DNA of 12,275 nucleotides, taken from an uncultured Gemmatimonadota bacterium. Lineage in GTDB: Bacteria; Gemmatimonadota; Gemmatimonadetes; Gemmatimonadales; GWC2-71-9. The stretch's first letter is position 1. The number at the start of each line of letters is the position of its first letter. The translations under genes and the position numbers were made by a program. The notes beneath the pieces are model-generated. The model worked only from the letters and a program-made list of their open reading frames with translations. It ran no database searches and was not told the DNA's origin. This document shows, in pieces, positions 1-5,725 of this stretch. The stretch spans positions 1 to 12,275 of the forward strand of contig CAMPKP010000106.1 of NCBI GenBank assembly GCA_946887295.1, read 5' to 3'.

Positions 1-2
1 AG

Positions 3-1034
3 TGGAAGCGGGGCGGCGGCACCACCTGGGGCTGGTACTCCTACGACCCCGAGCTGAACCTCTTCTACTACAGCACCGGCAACCCGGGCAGCTGGAACCC
101 CGATCAGCGCCCGGGCGACAACAAGTGGTCGATGACCATCTTCGCCCGCAACCCGGAGACCGGGATGGCGAAGTGGGCCTATCAGATGACGCCGCACGAC
201 GAGTGGGACTACGATGGCGTCAACGAGAACGTCCTCTTCGAGAGCGGCGGGAAGAAGCTGCTGGCGCACTTCGATCGTAACGGCTTCGGCTATACGCTCG
301 ACCGCACCAACGGCAAGCTGGTCGTGGCCGAGCCCTACGGTCCGGTCAACTGGGCCAAGCGGGTCGATCTGACCACCGGCGTGCCGGAGAAGGATCCCCG
401 GTACGGCACCACCTCGAAGAAGAACACCGAGGGCATCTGCCCCGCGGCGATCGGCTTCAAGGACCAGCAGCCGGCGGCCTACTCGCCGATCACCGGCTAC
501 TTCTACGTGCCGGCGAACCACATCTGCATGGACTACGAGGGTGTGGAAGTGAAGTACACCGCCGGTCAGCCGTACGTCGGCGCGATCGTGCGGATGTTCC
601 CGGGCCCGGGCGGCCACCGCGGCCGGTTCATCGCCTGGGATCCGATGAAGGGCAAGGTCGTCTGGGAGGCCAAGGAGCAGCTGGCGGCCTACGGCGGCGC
701 GCTCACCACGGCCACGGGCCTGGTGTTCTACGGCACCATGGAGGGCTGGCTCAAGGCTCTCGACCAGAAGACCGGCAAGACGCTGTGGCAGTACAAGACC
801 CCGTCGGGCATCATCGGTAACCCGATGACCTACAACGGGCCGGACGGCCAGCAGTACGTCTCCGTCCTCTCCGGCATCGGCGGCTGGGCCGGCATCGGCG
901 TGGCCGCGGGTATCGGCGCTGAGGATCCGACCGCCGGTCTCGGCGCGCTCGGCGCCTTCGGCGACGCCGGCAACTTCAGCACCCAGGGCGGCGTTCTCAC
1001 GGTGTTCGCTCTGAAGAACCTGCCCGTCAAGTAA
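3..1034 (+). CDS. xoxF: XoxF-type lanthanide-dependent PQQ methanol dehydrogenase, C-terminal part
   Basis: Periplasmic quinoprotein that oxidises methanol (and often other short alcohols or formaldehyde), passing electrons from PQQ to a cytochrome c. The 5' end lies outside the window: 343 codons remain of a family usually near 600 residues. Visible residues include the [13 protein letters not shown] segment, STGNP (residues 24-28 of the fragment; its Asn is a metal ligand in the family), RPGDNKW, and [13 protein letters not shown]. In the last, Asp69 (207-209) is the catalytic base and Asp71 (213-215) is the extra Asp that marks lanthanide XoxF; calcium MxaF has Ala there (DFAG). Beta-propeller Trp-docking repeats ([29 protein letters not shown]) and the terminal GGVLTVFAL are typical. 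xoxJ and a xoxG-type cytochrome follow. XoxF identity is near certain; the exact clade cannot be read from this fragment. Confidence 0.95.
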   Translation, partial: WKRGGGTTWGWYSYDPELNLFYYSTGNPGSWNPDQRPGDNKWSMTIFARNPETGMAKWAYQMTPHDEWDYDGVNENVLFESGGKKLLAHFDRNGFGYTLDRTNGKLVVAEPYGPVNWAKRVDLTTGVPEKDPRYGTTSKKNTEGICPAAIGFKDQQPAAYSPITGYFYVPANHICMDYEGVEVKYTAGQPYVGAIVRMFPGPGGHRGRFIAWDPMKGKVVWEAKEQLAAYGGALTTATGLVFYGTMEGWLKALDQKTGKTLWQYKTPSGIIGNPMTYNGPDGQQYVSVLSGIGGWAGIGVAAGIGAEDPTAGLGALGAFGDAGNFSTQGGVLTVFALKNLPVK

Positions 1035-1049
1035 GCTGGACACCACGGG

Positions 1050-1072
1050 GGCCGGAGGGATTTCCTCCGGCT
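1050..1072 (+). terminator. Hairpin just after xoxF (no U-tract)
   Basis: Perfect 8-bp stem GCCGGAGG (1051-1058) / CCTCCGGC (1064-1071), loop GATTT, with a possible extra G-U closing pair. It starts 16 nt after the xoxF stop. No T-run follows, so it is not a classical intrinsic terminator. It may protect the 3' end of xoxF mRNA or attenuate readthrough into xoxJ, which would fit the need for far more dehydrogenase than accessory protein. The function is inferred; the stem is seen directly. Confidence 0.5.
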
Positions 1073-1100
1073 CCAGTGGGGGTAGATTACGAGAAGTGCA

Positions 1101-1148
1101 CGGCGCCGATGGTGGGGGCGCGCAGATGCGCCCCCGCCGTCGGCGCCG
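1101..1148 (+). terminator. Very strong 21-bp hairpin between xoxF and xoxJ
   Basis: Arm 1101-1121 pairs with 1128-1148 around a 6-nt loop (GCAGAT). All 21 positions pair in the + strand RNA, two of them as U-G wobbles (1110/1139 and 1113/1136). On the minus strand those would be A-C mismatches, so the fold suits a transcript read in the xox direction. Only CGTTT follows at 1151-1155, so it is a weak candidate for intrinsic termination. It could be an attenuator or an mRNA processing or stability element that splits xoxF from xoxJ-xoxG. It lies in the 187-nt gap, downstream of the smaller hairpin at 1050-1072. Confidence 0.6.
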
Positions 1149-1221
1149 GTCGTTTCACGGAGCTCCGCCTCCCGGGACGGGCCCGGCCGGCGGCTCCCAA
1201 GCTGGATTGGATGGTACCGCT

Positions 1222-2103
1222 ATGCTCCGCTCAAGCGCCGGGCGCGTGGCCCTCGCTTTGCTCGCTGTTTCGGTCCTTCCGGGAAGCCGGGCGGCCGCCC
1301 AGCAGCTGCATACCAACCAGCTGACCCCGGGCGTCCTCAGGATCTGTGCCGATCCCGACGCCATGCCCCTCTCCAGTCAGAAGGCCGAAGGGTACGAGCA
1401 GAAGATCGCGGAGCTGATCGGCAAGGAGTGGAATACCAAAGTGGAATACGCCTGGTGGCCGGTGCGGCGCGGGTACTTCAGCCGCGCGCTGAACGGCCGC
1501 TACTGCGACGTGGCGATCGAGGCGCCCTCCGGGCTCGACATGGCCGGCGTGACCAAGCCCTACTTCCGCTCCGGCTACGTCTTCCTCACCCGGAAGGACA
1601 GCGGCCTCGACATCAAGTCGCTCGCCGACCCGCGGCTCAAGAAGCTGAAGATCGGCGTCAACCTCCTCCACTCGGACGCCGAGAACACCCCGCCCGCCAT
1701 GGCGCTCAGCCGCTACGGCGTGGTCGGCAACCTGACCGGCTACAGCACCTTCTACACCGACGAGGATCGGCCCGAGGACATCGTCGAAGCGGTGGCGAAC
1801 AAGGACGTGGACGTCGCGATCGTGTGGGGCCCGGTGGCCGGGTACTTCGCCAAGAAGTCCCAGGTGCCCCTGGTGCTCACGCCGCTTCCCGAGCGCGACT
1901 CGCTGAGCGACTTCCCGTTCCGGTTCAACATCGCGATGGGTGTGCGCCGGCGGGACCGGGAGCTCCGCGACAGCCTGAACCATTTTCTCGAGCGCAGGCA
2001 GCCCGAGATCCAGGCGATCCTCAAGGAATACAACATCCCGGTGTTCCCGGTCGTCGAGGAAGGCAAGGACGACGACGCTCCGCCGCCCAAGCCCACCGGC
2101 TGA
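1222..2103 (+). CDS. xoxJ: XoxJ: quinoprotein-dehydrogenase-associated periplasmic substrate-binding protein
   Basis: 293-residue periplasmic binding-protein-fold protein of the family found beside PQQ alcohol dehydrogenases (the MxaJ/XoxJ group). It is thought to help mature or activate XoxF rather than feed a transporter. The ATG at 1222 gives a clean signal peptide (MLRSSAGRVALALLAVSVL, cleavage near AAA-QQ). ATGs further upstream in the frame (1096, 1126) would add an Arg-rich leader encoded by the intergenic hairpin and are unlikely. Family features seen: LRICADPDAMPLS near residue 40, the YAWWPVRRGYF block, YCDVAIEAPSGLDM, TKPYFRSGYVFLTRKDSGL, LKIGVNLL, ENTPPAMALSRYG, and DVAIVWGPVAGYFAKKS. 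Cys42 and Cys95 could form a disulfide. No permease or ATPase gene is nearby, which supports an accessory role. Family assignment is secure; the exact function of XoxJ is less settled. Confidence 0.93.
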   Translation: MLRSSAGRVALALLAVSVLPGSRAAAQQLHTNQLTPGVLRICADPDAMPLSSQKAEGYEQKIAELIGKEWNTKVEYAWWPVRRGYFSRALNGRYCDVAIEAPSGLDMAGVTKPYFRSGYVFLTRKDSGLDIKSLADPRLKKLKIGVNLLHSDAENTPPAMALSRYGVVGNLTGYSTFYTDEDRPEDIVEAVANKDVDVAIVWGPVAGYFAKKSQVPLVLTPLPERDSLSDFPFRFNIAMGVRRRDRELRDSLNHFLERRQPEIQAILKEYNIPVFPVVEEGKDDDAPPPKPTG

Positions 2104-2187
2104 CCCGGCCATATCGAATCTGCACCCCACCGCCGGCGCCGCGCTGGCGGATCCCGATCCTTAGGTATGAAAGGACCGTCTGAGAGC

Positions 2188-2628
2188 ATGCGCACACCAC
2201 TCTCCGCCACGCTGCGCCGGCTGGCCGCGGGTGCCGGCGTCCTGATCGCCGCCCTCATGGTCGGCACCCGTGCCGAGGCGCAGGACCTTCGCGACCAGTA
2301 CCATCAGGCGCCGCGCGACACGGTGTCCCAGGAGGTTTACGACGGCTGGAAGCAGTTCAATCTGAATTGTGCCCGCTGCCACGGCGAAGACGTGCTGGGG
2401 ACGACCATCGCTCCCCACCTCATTCTTTCCCTGAAGCCGGACGGCCCCATCAATACCAAGGAGGCGTTTCTCCAGGTGGTCTGTGCCGGCCGGCCTGAGA
2501 AGGGGATGCCTTCCTGGTGCGCGCTCGGCATGGATCCCGGCACCATCGAGAAGATCTACACCTACGTGAAGGCCCGAAGCGACGCCAAGATGTCGCCTGG
2601 GCGCCCGGCCCGAAAAGCCGAGGGCTGA
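2188..2628 (+). CDS. xoxG: XoxG-type cytochrome c, electron acceptor of XoxF
   Basis: Small exported class I cytochrome c, presumably the periplasmic acceptor for electrons from XoxF. The ATG at 2188 gives a 146-residue product with a signal peptide ending near AEAQ (residue 32). An in-frame ATG at 2167 would add MKGPSES; neither start has an ideal ribosome site (AAAGGA lies 13 nt before 2188). Heme attachment is CARCH at residues 61-65, and the likely axial Met is Met107 in the KGMPSW stretch. Two further cysteines, Cys99 and Cys111, flank that Met and could form a disulfide; four-Cys cytochromes of this kind occur in methanol-oxidation clusters. It lies 84 nt after xoxJ and ends 6 nt before a strong terminator, so it closes the first operon. 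Assignment to XoxG rests on context plus this pattern; sequence divergence from proteobacterial XoxG is likely. Confidence 0.85.
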   Translation: MRTPLSATLRRLAAGAGVLIAALMVGTRAEAQDLRDQYHQAPRDTVSQEVYDGWKQFNLNCARCHGEDVLGTTIAPHLILSLKPDGPINTKEAFLQVVCAGRPEKGMPSWCALGMDPGTIEKIYTYVKARSDAKMSPGRPARKAEG

Positions 2629-2634
2629 AGACAA

Positions 2635-2666
2635 GGGGGGCCGCGGGTCGGCCCCCCTTTCTCTTT
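2635..2666 (+). terminator. Rho-independent terminator after the xoxG-type gene
   Basis: Perfect 8-bp stem GGGGGGCC (2635-2642) / GGCCCCCC (2650-2657), 7-nt loop, then a pyrimidine tail TTTCTCTTT (2658-2666). It begins 6 nt after the cytochrome stop codon and separates the xox core from the pentapeptide/propeller gene run. Confidence 0.88.
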
Positions 2667-2817
2667 GCCCCGCCGGTCCGACGCCGGGGTGACACCGAGC
2701 TTCCACGGCCGTATTGGATCGCATGGCCAAGCGGCCGGAGGGCGGATATGTTCCCAAAACGACCCCGCCACGTCTCGGCGGGAGTAGTGTGTGTACGCCG
2801 CCACCGGTGAGGGCACG

Positions 2818-3624
2818 ATGGGGACTGGAATCATCGCGGGGCTCTGGATGGTCGGGATCCTTCGCTCGATCGCGCCGATGGCCGCGGACACCCCAGGCGT
2901 CCGACTCGATGCGGCCGGGTTGGCCCGGCGCCTGGCCGCCGCCCCCGAGGCCGATCTGTCCGGAGTGGACCTCAGTGGCCTGGACCTGACGGGAGTGGAC
3001 TTCAAGCGGGCGAATCTCACCGGGGCGAAGCTCGCGGGAGCCCGGCTGGGGGGTGCCAACCTCTTCAGCTGTGACCTCACCGACGCGGTGGCGACCGACG
3101 CGGTGCTCACCAAGGCGAACATGGACGGCACCGTGCTGCGCCGCGCCGACTTCCGGCGGGCCGACATGGAGGGCGCCAGCCTCTTTGCCACCATCCTCGA
3201 GAAGGCCAATCTGGCCGGCGCGAACCTCGCGGGTATCCGTCTCATCGGGTACCTCAGGAGCGCCAATCTCGGGGGCGCCAGCCTCAGGAACGCCAACGCC
3301 GGCGCCGATCCGGGCAACCAATCCATGGGCGTCATGCGCGCGACCTTCGTCGGCGCGGACCTCACCGGAGCGGACCTGAGTGGCGCCAACCTCTACAAGG
3401 CCGATTTCTCACATGCGACCCTGGCCGGCGCGAAGCTTCAGGGGGCGAATCTCGAGAACGCCGACCTGGTGCAGACCGACTTCACCAGGGCCGACCTCAC
3501 CGGTGCCCGCCTGGCGAAGGCGAACATCGAGGGGGCCATCTTCGTCGGCGCCACGGGTATCGCGCGTATTCAGGGCCTCGACCAGGCCCGTAACAGGGAC
3601 AAGGCGATCTTCGATGACAAATGA
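2818..3624 (+). CDS. Exported pentapeptide-repeat protein
   Basis: 268 residues. The ATG at 2818 is preceded by GGTGAGGG five nt upstream and gives a signal peptide (hydrophobic MGTGIIAGLWMVGIL, cleavage near PMAA-D, residue 23); a GTG at 2791 is in frame but less likely. From about residue 45 nearly the whole chain is built of A(D/N)LxG-type pentapeptides (ADLSG, VDLSG, ANLTG, AKLAG, ADFRR, ANLAG and so on), predicted to fold as a right-handed quadrilateral beta-helix. The run breaks once at about residues 150-185 (a Gly/Asn-rich stretch with NAGADPGNQSMG). No catalytic domain is visible; such proteins are usually binding or structural scaffolds. It overlaps the propeller gene by 11 nt, so the two are probably made together. 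A role in methanol oxidation is suggested only by position. Confidence 0.88.
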   Translation: MGTGIIAGLWMVGILRSIAPMAADTPGVRLDAAGLARRLAAAPEADLSGVDLSGLDLTGVDFKRANLTGAKLAGARLGGANLFSCDLTDAVATDAVLTKANMDGTVLRRADFRRADMEGASLFATILEKANLAGANLAGIRLIGYLRSANLGGASLRNANAGADPGNQSMGVMRATFVGADLTGADLSGANLYKADFSHATLAGAKLQGANLENADLVQTDFTRADLTGARLAKANIEGAIFVGATGIARIQGLDQARNRDKAIFDDK

Positions 3625-4714
3625 CCACGCACGATCGGCGTTGACCGTTCTTCTCGCCCTGCTGAGCGGCGCGGGCCTCACCGCATGCGGAGGGGACACG
3701 GGCCGCTCCGGGGGCGCTGCCGGGGATTCCGCGTCCGCCGCCTCCGACACCCCGGCGGGCGAGCTCGCGTACGTGAGCAACGAGGGGTCGGGCGAGGTCA
3801 CCATCCTCGACACCTCGACCGATAGCGTGGTCGGGAGCATCCCCGTCGGCACCCGCCCCCGGGGCATCCGGCTCAGCGACGATGGACGAACGGTGTTCGT
3901 GGCGCTCAGCGGCTCGCCCCGCTGCCCACCCACGATGCCCGACGAGGAATGCGAGAAGCTCAAGGCCGACAAGAGCAAGGACGGCATCGGGGTGATCGAC
4001 GTCGCCAGCCGGAAGGTGACCAAGGTGCTGCCGGGCGGCTCCGATCCGGAAACGTTCGACATCAGCAAGGACGGCACCCGGCTCTTCGTCTCCAACGAGG
4101 ACGCCAACACCGCCACCATCGTGGACATCGAGAGCGGGAAGATCCTGAAGACCGTACCGGTGGGTCGGGAGCCGGAGGGCGTGGAGCTCCACCCGAGCGG
4201 CGAGACCGTGTGGGTGACCGGCGAGACCGATCACGACGTCACCGTGCTCGACACCGACAGCGGGACGGTGATCACCAGGATCACGGTCGGCGACCGGCCC
4301 CGGGACCTGGCGTTCACCGCCGATGGCAGCCGCGCCTACGTCAGCTCGGAGACCGGCGGTACCGTTTCGGTGGTGGACGCGAAGGGCTACAAGGTCCTCA
4401 GGACCTTGAAGATGCCGGAGGGCTCGAAGCCGATGGGGGTGGAGCTGTCGCCGGACCAGAAGCGGCTGTACGTGGCGAACGGGCGCGGCGGAACGGTGTC
4501 GGTGGTGGACGTCGCCAACGATTCGATCATCGCCAGCGTGGAGGTGGGCGTCCGTCCCTGGGGCATCGCGCTCACCAGCGACGGCCGGAAGCTCTACACC
4601 GCCAACGGCCCGTCGAACGACGTCACCGTGGTGGATACCGAGTCCATGAAAGTGCTCAAGAAGATCCCCGTGGGCGAGCTCCCCTGGGGAGTCGTGGTCG
4701 GCCGGGCTCCGTGA
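3614..4714 (+). CDS. Seven-bladed YVTN beta-propeller lipoprotein
   Basis: 366 residues. The ATG at 3614 lies inside the end of the pentapeptide gene, with AAGGCGA seven nt upstream. The N-terminus is a lipoprotein signal ending in the lipobox LTAC (Cys25), so the protein is likely membrane-anchored and periplasmic. Seven YVTN-type blades can be counted (from YVSNEGSGEVTILDT through LYTANGPSNDVTVVDT), each with a D-x-VP(V)G-x-x-P-x-G(I/V) edge. This matches the beta-propeller family linked to PQQ-dependent catabolism. Blade 2 holds a charged insertion with two cysteines (Cys104, Cys113) that could close a small loop. The stop codon overlaps the GTG of the next gene (GTGA). A scaffold or binding role around the dehydrogenase is plausible; no enzymatic residues are visible. 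Confidence 0.9.
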   Translation: MTNDHARSALTVLLALLSGAGLTACGGDTGRSGGAAGDSASAASDTPAGELAYVSNEGSGEVTILDTSTDSVVGSIPVGTRPRGIRLSDDGRTVFVALSGSPRCPPTMPDEECEKLKADKSKDGIGVIDVASRKVTKVLPGGSDPETFDISKDGTRLFVSNEDANTATIVDIESGKILKTVPVGREPEGVELHPSGETVWVTGETDHDVTVLDTDSGTVITRITVGDRPRDLAFTADGSRAYVSSETGGTVSVVDAKGYKVLRTLKMPEGSKPMGVELSPDQKRLYVANGRGGTVSVVDVANDSIIASVEVGVRPWGIALTSDGRKLYTANGPSNDVTVVDTESMKVLKKIPVGELPWGVVVGRAP

Positions 4715-5190
4715 TCCGGTCCCTGGCGCTCGCGGTGGCGCTCCTGGCCGCTGGGGCGAGCCGGGCACCACTGGCCTTCCGCTTCGAGCCCGATGCCCAG
4801 GCCGAGCTCCGCCGGCTCTGGGTCACGAGCAGCGACGCCAAGGCCGAGCGGGTGGCCTGCCTGGCGGGCCAGATCCGCGGCGACACGGTCAGCGTCACAC
4901 GCATCCTTCCACTCACGGGCTGGGCGGACTCGCTCACCGCCTCGGCGCGGCAGTCGCTGGAAGCCTGCGCCCCGCCTCGCTGGCAGGGCACGGTGCACAC
5001 CCACGTCGCGCTGCGCGACGGGGCCCGCCCCTACGCCCGGTTCTCGGGGGCGGACCGCGGGGTGAACCAGATATGGTGGCGCCGCTGGAAGGCCGATGGC
5101 ATGTTCTGCGTCCTGTTCTCCGCGACCGACGCCTACTGCGAGATCGACGGCCCGAAGGGCGTGGCGATCTTCCCCCGCTCCGCCTACTGA
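4711..5190 (+). CDS. Exported JAMM/MPN-like putative metalloprotease, copy 1
   Basis: 159 residues from a GTG start that overlaps the propeller stop (GTGA), implying coupled translation. A short signal peptide (IRSLALAVALLAAGAS) indicates export. The body reads like a compact JAB/MPN domain: Glu46 in AERVACLAG, a strand-turn-strand with GDTVSVTRILPL, then His96-Thr-His98 in GTVHTHVAL, and Ser112-Gly-Ala-Asp115. This is the JAMM order Glu ... His-x-His ... Ser-x-x-Asp, with 50 residues from Glu to the first His as in known members. The His-to-Ser loop is about six residues longer than usual, and the Pro normally after the second His is Val. Cys50, Cys86, Cys133 and Cys143 are all kept in the next gene, fitting two disulfides in the periplasm. 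The metal-protease reading is inferred from the motif; the protein could be an inactive relative. Confidence 0.68.
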   Translation: MIRSLALAVALLAAGASRAPLAFRFEPDAQAELRRLWVTSSDAKAERVACLAGQIRGDTVSVTRILPLTGWADSLTASARQSLEACAPPRWQGTVHTHVALRDGARPYARFSGADRGVNQIWWRRWKADGMFCVLFSATDAYCEIDGPKGVAIFPRSAY

Positions 5191-5198
5191 TCCGCGGC

Positions 5199-5702
5199 GT
5201 GCGCGCGGCTCTCGCCGGATGGCTCGCCCCCGTTGCGCTCTGCGCCACGGCCGGTGCCCAGAGCGCCGGGCCGGGGGCCGGCTTCCGGTTCAGCCCCGAC
5301 GCGGGCGCGAGCCTGCAGCTGCTGTGGAAGGAGAGCGTCGCGGCACGGCAGGAGCGGGTGGCCTGCCTCGAGGCGGACATCCGGGGCGACACGGTCTTCG
5401 TGAACCGGATTCTTCCGCTGCGGCCCGATGCAGCCGACTCGATGGGGATCTCCGCCACCGCGTCGATCGAGCGGTGCGGCCCGCCCGAATGGGATGGCAC
5501 CGTACACACCCACGTCGCGCTCTACACCGACGACAGCCCTTCGCGGCGCTTCTCGGGACAGGATCGCACCGTGATGCGGATGTGGTACGATCGATGGCGT
5601 TCCGACGGAGTATTCTGCATCGCCTACAGCGAGCGGAGCGCGCACTGTGAGGCCGACGGGGTCGTCGGCGGCATGCGCTCGCGACCCCGCATCGTTCGCT
5701 GA
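5199..5702 (+). CDS. Exported JAMM/MPN-like putative metalloprotease, copy 2
   Basis: 167 residues, a tandem paralogue of the gene before it. The GTG at 5199 gives a signal peptide with cleavage near AGAQ (residue 21); CTG (5187) is an alternative just upstream, and the gap to the previous stop is 8 nt. Shared blocks include ERVACL, RGDTV, RILPL, GTVHTHVAL, FSGxDR, the Trp-rich helix before DGxFC, and a final Cys-Glu. The proposed metal and catalytic residues are Glu52, His103, His105, Ser119 and Asp122, with the same His-to-Ser-to-Asp spacing as copy 1. Cys56, Cys93, Cys140 and Cys150 match the four cysteines of copy 1. Retention of every motif residue in two clearly diverged copies argues for a working site. 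Substrate unknown. Confidence 0.68.
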   Translation: MRAALAGWLAPVALCATAGAQSAGPGAGFRFSPDAGASLQLLWKESVAARQERVACLEADIRGDTVFVNRILPLRPDAADSMGISATASIERCGPPEWDGTVHTHVALYTDDSPSRRFSGQDRTVMRMWYDRWRSDGVFCIAYSERSAHCEADGVVGGMRSRPRIVR

Positions 5703-5725
5703 CCGCCCAGACCCGGACCGACTTC

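Noticed and set aside
1096..1221. A longer N-terminus for XoxJ starting at 1096 or 1126
   Set aside because: It would encode an Arg/Gly/Pro-rich leader through the 21-bp hairpin and bury the signal peptide; the ATG at 1222 gives a proper export signal.
2667..2817. A promoter for the pentapeptide/propeller gene run
   Set aside because: TTGGAT (2714-2719) and a TATGTT-like box (2747-2752) are 27 nt apart, too far for a sigma70 promoter. A start is expected after the terminator, but I see no convincing boxes.
2950..3560. Dense short-period DNA repetition that could suggest a repeat array or CRISPR
   Set aside because: The 15-bp periodicity is the codon image of pentapeptide repeats inside a coding frame; there are no identical repeats with unique spacers.
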